Position numbers and translations under genes: made by a program | The notes under the pieces: model-generated | Database searches by the model: none | Seen by the model: only the letters and a program-made list of their open reading frames with translations | Told to the model about the DNA's origin: nothing | Source: Przewalskia tangutica | Taxonomy: Eukaryota > Streptophyta > Magnoliopsida > Solanales > Solanaceae | Direction of reading: 5' to 3' | Assembly (NCBI GenBank): GCA_029844215.1 | Contig: CM056734.1 | Coordinates: forward strand, 17,990,501-18,054,500 | DNA: 64,000 bases | Part shown: piece by piece, positions 20,122 to 31,573 of the stretch | How the letters are laid out: every line of letters begins with the position of its first letter | How positions within the stretch are numbered: the first letter of the stretch is position 1

Positions 20122-21690
20122 CAGTAAAACTTTTATAAATTTATAATGTATCACGTAATTTTATTAATTTAAAGAACTATTAATTAATCGATAAATTAAT
20201 AATTTATTAATTTAAAGAGATTTTTTCCGATTCAATGAACTTACAAATATATATTGTAGTAACTAATTGAATGATGTTCATGTACAATATGACTAATTAA
20301 ATATAATACATTTTCTTTAAAAAAATTATTGTAGTATGTAGTACTAGTTAAAACTTAATGCAAGTTCATATATGGTAAGGAAATCAACCACTATATAAAC
20401 AACATCAAATATTTCTAATTAGTCAATCCAAATCAAAATCAACCAACCATGACTTCACATCTAAAAAGTGTCCAAAAATCAACCATGACAGATCAAATAC
20501 GTAAAGCATTAGGTGAGTATAAGAGATCACACCACATGCATTTAAAAAGATTTGTAATAGTGGATTGATGAAAAATTTCATTTGAAAGTTAGTCAAGGAC
20601 TCAAGGTACAATATTGAACACACTCAAACGATCATCTGAGTACCTTTCAGATTTCGGCTAACTTAGAAAAAGAAGGGGATACCAAGCAACACATAACTTA
20701 GAAAAAGAAGGGGATACCAAGCAACACAAACCTGCAAAATATTCAGAGATAGAGAAGATTCTTTATGAGTAGTTTCTTCAATACCAAGAACGTGTAAAAA
20801 TGTCCGGAGAGCTAATTTTAGAGAAGACAAGAGACACGGTAAAATTTCTATACCTTCAACAACCTCCTGAGTCGCACAAATTTTCTCAAGATTAACTTGA
20901 GAAGTTCAAGCTAAGACGTGATATAAAGTCATTTCGTCGTTTTGGAGAGAGTGATTTTGTTGACATAGAGGACATGGAGAACAAATTGGTGGCTATAAGG
21001 GAAAAATAAATCAGTATCCTATGAAGTCTATTTTTAATATGGATGAAACTGATTTGCTTTACGGGTTAATGATCATTCTCTTGCAACGAAACAACTTGAA
21101 GGAAGAAAAAAAAGTAACGAAAGACTTACAATTGTTATTTGTTGCAATGAGAATGATTCTGAAAAAAATTCTTTATGGTTTATTGAAAAGTACGCAAAGC
21201 CACATTACTTCAAAAATGTCAACATGAACAACTTGAATTGTCAATATCGTTTCAACACACGAGCATGGACGACGAGTGTGCTTTTGATGAATATGTTCGT
21301 TGGTTGGACCAGAAAATGAATGGTAAAGAATTTTAAATGTCATCAATCTTGCAGTTTCAGCTTGCAGATTAATGATCTTGGGTACCGCAACAAAATAAAT
21401 GTCAATAACCTATTAGATTACTCGGATGAAAATAATACATGACCAGAGGTTCAAAGTTTAGAAGAAATTATAGCTAGTGTTGTTGAAAATTCTATTGAGG
21501 ATGAAACTGAAGATGATACAATGCATTTGCAACCAATTACGCGGAAGGAAGCACTCATAGCGACAACAATTCTTCGCAATTTTTTGATGCAGTATGAAAA
21601 CGCAATATCGAAATTTTTGAATACAGTAAGAAAAGTTAGAGATGAGATACATCTAAATTTAAATTTGAAATACACCTAGATTTAACTCTT
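20122..21690 (+). pseudogene. pogo/Tigger-type transposase pseudogene
   Basis: The element starts at 20122 with CAGTAAAACTTTTATAAAT after a TA, the plant pogo terminus. A broken coding region (about 20446-21680) shows, in order, a CENP-B-type N-terminal helix-turn-helix region (TMTDQIRKALGEYKR), a second DNA-binding block (KYSEIEKILYEWFLQYQERV), the start of the DDE domain (FNMDETDLLYGL) with its first Asp, and the C-terminal tail (RKVRDEIHLNL). Several stops, frameshifts and a deletion around 21330-21350 remove the other catalytic acids. No right terminus was found. It is related to the remnant at 2237-3126. Confidence 0.7.
20661..20730. repeat. 35-bp tandem duplication in the pogo transposase
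   Basis: The 35-bp unit starting ACTTAGAAAAAGAAGGGGAT occurs twice without change (20661-20695 and 20696-20730). It lies between the two DNA-binding blocks and shifts the frame, so it either followed or helped cause loss of the gene. Confidence 0.85.
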
Positions 21691-22375
21691 CGCAATTAAT
21701 CTATGTACAGTATCTCTTTGATCTTTATTCTGCTGTGTTTCTTTAATTTGCACCGTCAGTTTTCTTGACTCGTTTGAATTTGTAGTACAGACTGGCGTTG
21801 CGTTTTAATTGGTAGTATTAGCTAAAGATTCGATGACAAGTTCAAAAAAATAGATGATTATTAATATGCCATCATATTTGTAATAATACAAAAATTTTAA
21901 TGAAAATCCGTTATATAACATTGATGTCGCCATAAAACTTATGAATTTTTTTAAAGTTAATTTAATTTAGATTCCAAATACAAAAATGTACTTTCGAACA
22001 TCTTTTTAATTTATTTATAGACTAATAGAAGATAATGTCAAGTGACCAAGAATACTACTTACTATAGAATCGAGAAAGAAAAATAAACTAATGTGACGAT
22101 GAGGATAAGGTAGGAGAAAACATAGAGAAAAGAATGTGGTTGTTCCTCGTAGGGGAACACGGATGACAATGATCCTGTGGTATATAGATCTATATTCAGA
22201 TCAAAGTGAAGTGGAAGCTAGGTTATATTTCTTTGGTATAATAATTTGTGTATACTGTTTAAATACAATTTTAAACTAATTACACCCGAGTGTAATTATG
22301 TACTCCATCGTTCTCAATTTATGTGACATTAAATTTAAAAAAAAAATTGAAATATGTAATCCAAAACAAGTCTTA
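21691..22375. other. Intergenic AT-rich DNA
   Basis: No gene is visible. A partial MITE-like end (CTCCATCGTTCTCAATTTA at about 22302) lies near the right side. Confidence 0.4.
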
Positions 22376-22654
22376 TACTCTCTCCGTCTCAAATTATTTA
22401 TCGTTTTATTAGTTTATATGTTCTTTAAGAAATATTAATTAAGAGGGGTATTTGATCTACTTTATTCTTATTTATGTCTAATGTTTAAGTTATAATATCT
22501 CCATTAAATGTTTATTTTATTTATGTGTTATTTTCGTTAATGATAAGGGGTAAATAGAGAAAATAATAATTAATTATTTCTTGAACTTTTAAATAATAAA
22601 TAAATTGAGATACTATTTTTATTATTGACGATAAATAATTTGAAACGGAGGCTA
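22376..22654. mobile_element. Stowaway MITE with TA duplication
   Basis: A 275-bp unit at 22378-22652 flanked by TA. Its inverted ends read inward CTCTCCGTCTCAAATTATTT and GCCTCCGTTTCAAATTATTT, the classic Stowaway terminus. It has an AT-rich interior with no coding frame. Confidence 0.85.
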
Positions 22655-22878
22655 CAAATGTATGAATGTACATCATCTTAGAAAATTAAACTATTAATTT
22701 TAAATATAAAAAATAATATTCTTTTTAGAACGTCAAAAGAAATAGTGCCACGTGAATGAACATTAGGGAATTAGGAGTGGATGGATAGTATAAGTAAAGC
22801 ACTCCACCCTAATTAAATGATGATGGAGTATCCTTTTACCAGTTTTTCTTTTGCAATTGAAATTCCCAATGAGAGTAC

Positions 22879-23075
22879 TGATAAAATCGGAAAAATATAA
22901 TTAGTTATAATTATGTATATTTTGTATATGATAAATGTATATTTAGTTAAATTTATTACTTTGTGTATTTAGGATTACGATAATTTATTACCTTATGTAC
23001 ATAAGATTAGTATTGTATTATTGGGTATATATTACCCCTTTGAAATGAAATAATCACGAAAGAATATTTTTTACA
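22879..23075 (+). repeat. 5' LTR of the Copia element
   Basis: 197 bp, TGATA...TTACA, very AT-rich. It resembles the 198-bp 3' LTR at 30688-30885, with scattered substitutions and small indels. The number of differences (more than ten by eye) suggests an old insertion. Confidence 0.8.
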
Positions 23076-23090
23076 TGATATCAAAAGTCT
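23076..23090 (+). promoter_or_regulatory. Decayed primer-binding site
   Basis: Directly after the 5' LTR, TGATATCAAAAG replaces the expected tRNA-Met-type TGGTATCAGAGC. Two of the three differences are G-to-A, as cytosine deamination on the opposite strand would give. Confidence 0.6.
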
Positions 23091-23329
23091 AGGAAAAAAT
23101 CATAAATCCTAAATTTTCCCTTCTCTCTCGTCGGCCTCCCACCTTTCCGCTGCCGATCACCATCGGTCTAGTTCTTCCGCCACCGACCATATATTTTTTC
23201 CTTCATCTTCTTTGTTTCGTCTGCCATATCGGACTCCAAATCAAATTTTCACCCGGCCCTAGCGGTCTCCAACATTAAGTCTCACATCTCTATCACTTTT
23301 GAGATGGAAAACGTCCATTAGGCAACGTG

Positions 23330-24480
23330 GACAGAACTTTTCAAAATTCATCGTAGGTCACATCGAGTTATTCATTGCACATCTCCCCGAAGAATGGCAA
23401 GGAGAAGGTGCCAAAAACCGATAATGAAAATGAATTATGGGTGATCATTGATGCAACGATTCTCCAATGGATTTATGCCACGATTTCGAGTAACTTGTTG
23501 CATACAATTCTTGAGCCTGACTCCACGAAAAGGAGGTGTGGGATCGATTACGTGACATATTCCAAGATAATAAAGGTTGTCACACTTGAGCAGGAATTTT
23601 CTACCACTGACATGACAAATTTTCCCAATGCATCTTTCTTTGATTCACGTACAAGACTAGATAAGTGTGGGAGATTCCAGAGGTTGCCTTTTCACATGAA
23701 CCTGGTGCTGGAAGCTACACAGAGTCTTTCGGGTAACCTTCCTACTCTGGTTGAGGATCTGCACCAACTAAATTGGAAGCAACATTCGAAAGACGAGAGT
23801 AGGCTCGAGGAGGATCTAGAACTACTGGTTTTAAAGCCAGAAATAAATAGGCTTAGGCTTAATTTTTCTTCAATTGAATCATAATTACAAGAATCTATAT
23901 TTGAGTATCTTGTCGTAAGAAAAAAAATGAATCGGAAAAAAATATTTCTTTTTTTATTGAATTGAACGTGTTCATTCATTTTGACTACTTTAGCATATTT
24001 TCTCATACAAATTTCTACTCTACGAGTTTTCATCCTTATTACTAGAACTGGCTCTAAGAGACCATCACATCAACCTCCACAACGATAGAAACCGACAATG
24101 AGTTTACGAAGGCTTCGAGTAGTGCGGGATAGACTAATCACCAGACTGCTCATCCTCATATTGCCAACGACTTAAGGTTTTGTCCAACCAACTCAAGAAT
24201 GTCGGCGCATCGGCCACTAACAATAAGCTCGTTTTACAGATGATGGTCGGTCTTACTGACGCATATAGTGGTGTTGGTACGCTCATCCGTCAAAACAACC
24301 CTCTTCCACCATTCTACCAAGCCTGTTCAATGCTCATACTAGAAGCAGCGGGGTTTTCCAAAAAGACAGCCATAGTATCCAATTCTGCCATGATTGTCGT
24401 TGCGTCCGACAATAACGTTTTTATGACATCAACGTTTGGTTCATCCGGGAGCATCTGTTTTTTCTTCCCTTAAATAAAAT
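23330..24480 (+). pseudogene. Copia gag (UBN2-type) remnant, interrupted
   Basis: Frames at 23375-23640 (ATILQWIYATISSNLLHTIL, then VTLEQEFSTTDMTNFPNAS) and 24150-24370 (YCQRLKVLSNQLKNVG, LVLQMMVGLTDAYSGVGTLI, LPPFYQACSMLILEEA-like) are consecutive pieces of a Copia gag of the UBN2 type. They are separated by about 500 bases (23635-24145) of unrelated sequence. Downstream protease and the start of integrase are missing before the solo LTR, so an internal deletion also occurred. Confidence 0.7.
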
Positions 24481-24703
24481 AAATTTATTGAGCGTACTAG
24501 GCCTAGTAGTACTTATGTTTGTCACTCTTTGTCACGACCCAACCCCGAGCCGCGACTGGTGCCCTACCTGGGCACCCTTACAGGTATACATCAGAGATAA
24601 TCAACGGAACATACATAAAACTTATAAAATAATTCAACAAGACATAAACAACAGGTTAACCGATAAGACTACCTCCCTGGACATATTTATACATATATAG
24701 CCA

Positions 24704-24895
24704 AAAGGTATACTGCCCGGCCCATTCTGGGACGCGATAAAGTCACATAAGTCTGTCCATAAAGGTATACTGCCCAGCCCAATCTGGGACGCGATAAAGT
24801 CACATAAGTCTGCCCATAAAGGTATACTGCCCGGCCCAATCTGGGACGCGATAAAGTCACACAAATCTGCCCATAAAGGTATACTGCATAAATAT
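24704..24895. repeat. 57-bp tandem repeat, about 3.3 copies
   Basis: AAAGGTATACTGCCC recurs at 24704, 24761, 24818 and 24875, exactly 57 bases apart. The unit holds TCTGGGACGCGATAAAG. It lies near the same end of the LTR as the 54-bp array of the related LTR at 9098-11811, but the sequence is different. The 101-residue frame on the minus strand is a by-product of the 3-fold unit length. Confidence 0.85.
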
Positions 24896-25204
24896 AGGAA
24901 GCTTATGATCAACTTAGGGTCACCTGCCCATAGTATCATTTGGCAATCCTACTCCTGGGACTATTTCACCCGTATAGGCCATATGGACCCGCATGAGGTA
25001 ATTTCCTCGCATGATCAGATTCGCCGTAGGTCGTATAGACCCGCATGAGGTAATCTCCTCGCATAGGACTGGTCCGCCCCGCATAGGACTATTTTACCCG
25101 CATAAGCCCTACGGACTCGCATGAGGTATTCCTCGCATCATGGGTAGCAAATCCACGGAATATTCAAATGCCACAAACCCGGGAAATGACCCCGTAATGT
25201 ACAA

Positions 25205-25345
25205 TATATCACTAGCACAACCGACTATCATACATAACATAGGCACTACCGCCTTATCATACATAACATAAGCACCACCGGCTTATCATACATAACATAA
25301 GCACCATCAGCTTATCATACATAACATAAGCAAGTTAAGAAATCC
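25205..25345. repeat. Short tandem repeats with CATAACATAAGCA units
   Basis: Four imperfect copies of a 27-30 bp unit (GGCTTATCATACATAACATA) occur between the tandem array and the AT-rich half of the solo LTR. A related single unit is at about 10040-10065 in the other LTR. Confidence 0.6.
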
Positions 25346-28033
25346 CCTAACTTCTTATTAGCCTTAATTATCACGTACTCTCATTTTAGTTAACTTAAGG
25401 TCTAACATGTTATTAGAAATCCGGGAATTTAACCCAAAGTACTACGTACTTTCATTCTTTGCAAAAGACTCTTTTTCATATAAAACCCAAGATACTAACA
25501 CCCGTAGTATCAAGACATGTCTACATTTCAAACAAGTCACTATATTTTTAGAAATACATTTCTAGGCTTCTAAATCAAGTGACCCTTACTTTAAAACTTT
25601 AAGCAATTGGTACCTTTAAATCAAATTGCCCTTCTTTATTTCAAGTCATTTCTTTGTTTACATTACTAGAGAAAACCATTCTTTTAACCTTCCACAAAGT
25701 TGTTATAACCAACTTCCCATAAAGTCGTTATAACTCTTTATGTCTTAGACAAATTCATTCTTTTTATAACCAAGAGACTTATACTTTCAAATCAAGTTAC
25801 AAAGCTTTCAAAATACTTCAAGTCTCTTATCTTTAGAAATCAAGTTTCTTAACTTTAGAAATCAAGTCTCTTATCTTTAGAATATCAAGAAATCAATACT
25901 TTCCAAATCAAGTATTCTATACTTTTAAATCAAGTCATTCCTTCCTTTAAGAATCAAGTCTCATAACTTGAAAAATAAAGTCTCTTAACCTTTTAAGAAT
26001 TCAAGGTTCATAGTCTTAAAACTTCATACGTAAACACTTTAAATTAAGTAACATATACTTTTATGCGTTGTGAATAGGTTATACTTGTTTATAACGATCT
26101 TATTAAAGCAGCCATGATCTAGAAAACGTAATACAATTTTGTCTTATCTTAGCTTCTATGCAGATTGAGAATTCTACTCATTTTAATTTAATTGATTGCC
26201 GATACATTTTCTTTTATTAACGCTGCAATGGCTTGTTCGATACTTATCCTCATTCTTGCAATAACTTAGCAAAGTCAACTTGACTCCAATTACTTCTTAA
26301 CGACTCTTACCAACATCCCCCATAAGACTTGGTAAGAACTTAGGATAACTTAGACGTAACTTTTACATAGAGTAAATCAACATACATACCTCTTAACTTC
26401 TAAGAGTGGAAGGAATCATGAAATAGCACCACATGTAAATTCCATACATAAAATCATGCCAAAATAAGGGAGAGGTTCACATACCTCGCTACGATTATCG
26501 ACAAGTAGCAAAATGCTCCAAAGTACTTCAACCTTGATAGCTATTTCATTCCTCAAGTAGAATACGCTATACTTAGTACTTCAACCTATAATGGCCATAA
26601 TACGTCTATTAACCTCTAGCTTCAAACGTAGAATATTCTAAGTGTAAAGTCACCAAATTCTACGGAAAATCGGACAACACTTCCTTTGCTTCTACGTACT
26701 TTTCCACCTTTTTCAAGGCTCGAATTCAATAACCAAACACCACATTTAAGGCCCAACAATTCAGCAAACACAAAGGGGATTACACGCCTTAACATGACGT
26801 GTAAAATTCTGCCCCACAATTAATACAAAACTGTCCAAAGATTAAGGCAATTCTTGGCTCAAAATGTGTAACAACATAAAGTTCATTCCAATTCCTTTTC
26901 AATCCAAATTGTTACTCCAACATGTTACATACATAATAACAATTACAACAACTATAAATCCTTTCTTTCTTAACATGCGACGATTGTAACTATCGACCAA
27001 AATGATTACAACATTAATGGCTAACTTGTCCATTTTCGGTTTTTAACATGTCGACATGAGCCAAATCTTTTCAAACTTCATTCTATATATCACATGCTCA
27101 TTTCTTAACTACTATAACATGTAATCTTCAATTACATTAAAAAGATGAAGGATTTTACCTCAATAAGTCCTAATAATGTCCAAGCGTAAAAGTCGATCCT
27201 TAGCAACTTTTAGCTCCTCTTCTTATGTTCCAATCCGTTCCAAGCACTCCTTAGAAACTCATGAAGAACTCCTCTTCAAGTTCCATCTTCAAAGTTGAAG
27301 AACACCCTAGGGTTTCGCCTTGCGACTAACGTAAAAACATCGTTTTTCCGAGATCTTTCTATTGAGATATCCTTACAATACCCCTAGGAACCTTGGGTTA
27401 AAGTCTTGTGAATATTGGACAACAATTGAAAAAATTTCTTGTTCAAAAATGCTCAAAGTCGAGAGCATGAAATGAGTACCTAAAGTTTTCTCAATTTTTC
27501 TAAGTGTTGGAAGACTTGTCTTGCTACTAGTGTGCTTATATAACACATTGGAGGGTCTAGATTATAACACTTGTTAGGTTGGGATGAAAGAGATCAACCC
27601 AAGTGACTCTTTGACGTAGTCAATTATCTCAAGCTCTTAGCTTGCAAGACTTGGTCATCCATACTTGATCAAATGACCATTTTATCCTTGGTCAATTTCG
27701 TCCAAGACCATGTGGGGGGGTGCCACGTGTCGCCCTCCCATTCGTCCATAAAATTTCGTAACCCTCGTGGGCCCCACAAAACGTAAAATTTCTCGGGTGG
27801 GCCCTACGTGATCAAATCCGTAAAAATAAATTTCCATAATGATAATACATTCTATATTCCTCAAATAATGCATTTTGAGAATCTAATTCTCATCAACGAA
27901 CATTTTTCCTTTCCGACGTTCGGAAGATTTTCCGTCGGAAAAATAATTCTTCCTTTCGTACCCTTTTTCAAGTCTTGTGTTCTCGCGTCCATTCTCTTAT
28001 ACATGTCCTGGACTTACGGGGTGTAACACTCTT

Positions 28034-28760
28034 GTTCTCTTGGAAAATATGTTAAGTTGCCTTTTGTTGCTTCTAAGTCTCGTACTATTATGTCTTTTGA
28101 TATTTTTCATAGTGATATTTGGAAATCTCTCGTTTTGAGCTCTTCGGGCCATTGATATTATCTTGGATGATTACTCGAATTTTTTGTTTACGTTTTCTTT
28201 ATCTAAAAAGTCACAAGTTTTTTCCACATTCCTTTCCGCACTCAATTTGAACGGGATATTAAAAATATTCAATGTGATAATATTACAGAATTTGCTAATG
28301 AGAAATTTTTAGATTTTTGCAAAATTAATGGTTTATCTTTTCATCTCTCATGTCCACATACTTCATCTCAAAATGGAAAAGCGGAAAGAAAAATATAAAC
28401 CATTAGTAATATTGTTAGAACCCTGCTTGCACATGCCTCCCTACCACCATCATTTTGGTATCATGCGTTACAAATGACAACATATCTTCTTCCTATCAAA
28501 TAATTAGCCTATCAATCCTCACTCAAAATTTTATACCTAAGGAATCCATCGTATTCTCATCTTCGGGTATTCGGGTGCTTATGCTATCCTCTGTTTCCAT
28601 CTACTACCATTAATAAACTCCAACTCCGGTCCACTCAGTGTATTTTTTTGGGATATTCATCTAACCATCGTAGTTACAAATGTTATGACCTATCGTCTAA
28701 TAAAATAATTGTGAGTCACCGCGTAGTGTTTGATGAATCAAATTTTCCTTTTATCAAAAT
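28034..28760 (+). pseudogene. Copia integrase remnant
   Basis: Pieces in changing frames give LGKYVKLPFVASKSRT, DIWKS, the CDN motif (IQCDN) with FANEKFLDFC, the SQNGKAERKI motif with the last catalytic Glu, and FLGYSSNHRSYKCYDLSSNK from the integrase C-terminal region. Stops (for example near 28398 and 28503) break the frame. Confidence 0.7.
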
Positions 28761-29199
28761 ACATTGTTCCGTGCCACCTGTCTATGAGTTTCTTGATAGC
28801 ATGCCCCTGTATTTGGTCCACCATTTGGCCTCCCAAACTAGCCCAACTTTCTCGACCCAACGAGTTTTTCCGTCTTTCCAGCCTGTTGGGCTGGATTGCC
28901 CGAGCCTAGTGGCTACCGGAAAAAATGGGCCACTCACCGCATCCATCGAGAAGTGGTCGATGGCAAGATCGTCTTGTCCGCGTGCACTCCACTGTCGGGA
29001 AGTATGTCACCTCATCTGCTCGATATCACGTCCTCCGTCCATCCAACTCATATTCTGGATCAACGACCAGTCACTCATAGTCAACACATGAATTTTAAAC
29101 CAAATATGAAATATGACCTTTTTAATCATGTTACTAAATCACCGTTACCTCGTAATCATGTTTCTGCTCTTCATGACCCGAATTGAAGAATATCTATGG

Positions 29200-29900
29200 A
29201 TGATGAATATAATGCTCTTATTAAAAATATGACTTGAGATCTGGTACCTCGTCCTGCTGATGTTAATATGATTCGGTCTATGTGGATTTTTAGTCATAAA
29301 GAAAAGTCTGATGGTACTTTGAGAGGCATAAAACTCGTCTTGTAGGTGATGGAAAAACTCAACAGGTTGGTGTGGATTGTGGTGAGACTTTTAGTCCGGT
29401 GGTCAAACCGACAACTATCCGCACGATGTTGAGTCTGACACTTTTGAAGGCATGACCTCTACATCAACTTGATGTAAAGAATGCATTCCTGCATGGAGAA
29501 CTCAATGAAACGGTATACATTTACCAACCCATGGGCTACAAAAGCCCCTCTTATCATGGTCATGTTTGCTTACTAAAGAAATATTTGTATGGGTTCAAGC
29601 AAGCTCTTAGGGCCTGGTACAAGAAGTTTGCAGATTATGTTTCTACTATTGAATTTCTAACAGCATGTCTGATCATTCTCTCTTCATATACCGACATAGT
29701 CCTAATATAACTTATCTTCTTCTGATTATGGATGATATTATATTGACTGCTTCATCCAATGCTCTTCGTAAGTCTATTATGTCCATGCTCAACTCTGAGT
29801 TTGCTATGAAAGATCTGAGACCTTTGAGTTATTTTTTGGGGATAGTTGTAACACGTCATGCATGTGGCTTTTTTTTATATCAGAATAAGTATGAATAAGA
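29200..29900 (+). pseudogene. Copia reverse transcriptase remnant
   Basis: Recognisable blocks in shifting frames: QVGVDCGETFSPVVKPTTIR, LHQLDVKNAFLHGELNETVY with the first catalytic Asp region, KKYLYGFKQALRAWYKKF, and LLIMDDIILTAS, where the usual YVDD active site has become IMDD. At least four frameshifts or stops lie between these blocks. Confidence 0.7.
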
Positions 29901-30072
29901 AATTAATGAGCGGACTGGCATGTCATCATACAAGTCGTATGCCACTCCGGTTGATACTAAACCTAAGTTGAATGCCACTTCCAGTACACCATATGCTGAT
30001 CCATCACATTACCACAGTCTTGCAGGCGCCCTGTTATAACTTACTTTCACGAGGCCCGATATATCTTATATT

Positions 30073-30489
30073 GTGCAACATGTTTTCTTATATATGCATA
30101 ACCCGATTGAGGATCACATGCATGCTCTCAAGTGTATTGTGCGCTATATTCAGGGTACCTTTGATCATGACTTGCATCTTTATCCATCTTCGGTATCTAC
30201 TCTCGTTGCTCATACTAATGCAGATTGGGGTGGTTGTCCGGACACCAGACGTTCCACGTTTGGCTACTGTGTGTTCCTTGGTGATAATTTGGTATCTTGG
30301 TCATCCAAACGACATGCTACTTTGTCTAAATCCAGTACTGAAGCAGAATACAGGGGAGTTGCCAATGTGGTTTCCGAATCGTGTTGGCTTCACAATCTTC
30401 TTCTCGAGCTCCACTGTTCTGTTTCGAAGGCAACGTTGGTTTATTGTGATAATGTGAGTGTGATTTATCTCTCTGAAAATCCGGTTTAA
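30073..30489 (+). pseudogene. Copia RNase H remnant
   Basis: A 138-codon frame shows the RNase H blocks HTNADWGGCPDTRRSTFGYC, LVSWSSKRHATLSKSSTEAE and LVYCDNVSVIYLSENPV. The frame is open here, though the expected following His codon context is broken by a stop at 30487. This is the best-preserved part of the element. Confidence 0.75.
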
Positions 30490-30687
30490 CATCAACACAC
30501 TAAACATATAGAACTGTATATTCGCTTTGTTCGCAAAAATGTTGCTCGTGGGCAGGTACGTGTCTTATATGTCTCGTCACGCTATCAGATCACATATACT
30601 TTTACGAAAGGTCTTCCGTTGATTCTGTTTGAAGATTTTCGAGACAGTCTCAGCATACGCCGACCTCCCGCTTCGACTGGGAAGGTG

Positions 30688-30885
30688 TGATAGAATAGGA
30701 AAAATATAATTAGTCGTAATTGTGTATATTTTGTATATGGTAAGTGTATATTTAGTCAAATTCATTACCTTATGTATTTAGGATTAGAATAATTTATTAC
30801 CTTATGTACATAAGATTAGGATTGTATTGGGTATATATATATTATCTCTTTGGAATAAAATAATAAAAGAATAATATTTTTTACA
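30688..30885 (+). repeat. 3' LTR of the Copia element
   Basis: 198 bp, TGATAGAATAGG...TTTTTTACA, preceded by the purine-rich GGGAAGG. It is the partner of the 5' LTR at 22879-23075. Confidence 0.8.
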
Positions 30886-30890
30886 AGTAT

Positions 30891-31573
30891 CAATGGCGAT
30901 TTGATTCTCAGTCTATGCATTTTCATTCCAAGTGTCCCCACTGAATGTTTTGCTTAGTGCAGTTCTCCTTCCCCCGAATTACTAATGTGGAGTTTCTGCT
31001 TTTCTTCTCGAGTGGGATGTGATACGTTCTCTAAACATGTTGGGTGGAAAGAGAAATCGGGTAGGCGTTCATGTCTGATAATTACCCGAAGTGTTGGTAC
31101 TTAAAAGACCAACAAAATGTCATTACACACCAATTTATATAGTACACCCTCTTTGTTTTAATTTATTTATTTTACTTTTATCTTAGATAGTTTTAGAAAA
31201 ATGTTATCTTAATTTGGTAACTCTTTTTACTTTAACATTAAATATAGCAGGTTTAAGTCCGTAAAATTTAAAAATATTTCCGTACACTATATATATATAT
31301 TTAATTTCAAATTATAAAATTATAAAAAAAATTGTGTCCGATCAAATTGTTGGAAATTTGTCTTTGGTGGAGGTTGGGTCCGCCATATTCAATGACTTAA
31401 ACATCATGGTTCCACATGTTAGAGAACCCGATTCTTTACACATGTGTAATCTACTAAGTGAGTAGATGACCGTAGGGCCAAGAATCGTCAAATTTGATTG
31501 AGAAATGGAAGAGATATTGGTCCGTGAAGTAAGGTGTTTGAGTGATCGATGTATTTTATATACACCTTTTGAG
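30891..31573. other. Spacer with retroelement debris
   Basis: A weak MITE-like end (CACCCTCTTTGTTTTAATTT) lies near 31145. The 31340-31570 stretch carries GAGAAATGGAAG, which recurs at 33079 just after the next LTR, so it may be part of the same older element. No gene is seen. Confidence 0.4.

Larger units (their letters stand above)
24525..28033 (-). mobile_element. Gypsy solo LTR, 3.5 kb, TSD CTCTT
   Basis: The LTR (24530-28028) starts TGTCACGACCC and ends GGGGTGTAACA; CTCTT lies directly on both sides (24525-24529 and 28029-28033). The minus strand, read TGTTACACCCCG...GGGTCGTGACA, is the functional orientation, judging from the related LTR end and tRNA-Met primer site at 12285-12346. No gag or pol lies between, so this is a solo LTR left by recombination. 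Similarity to 9098-11811 shows one family. The transition-poor TSD suggests a younger event than the host Copia insertion. Confidence 0.9.
22874..30890 (+). mobile_element. Copia retrotransposon, degenerate, with nested solo LTR
   Basis: Two similar short LTRs (5' 22879-23075, 3' 30688-30885), both starting TGATA and ending TTTTTTACA, enclose gag and pol remnants. The flanking pentamers are AGTAC (22874-22878) and AGTAT (30886-30890), a TSD with one change. After removing the 3.5-kb Gypsy solo LTR at 24530-28028 the element is about 4.5 kb, the size of small Copia (Ale/Retrofit-like) elements. Stops and frameshifts in every domain make it inactive. Confidence 0.85.
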
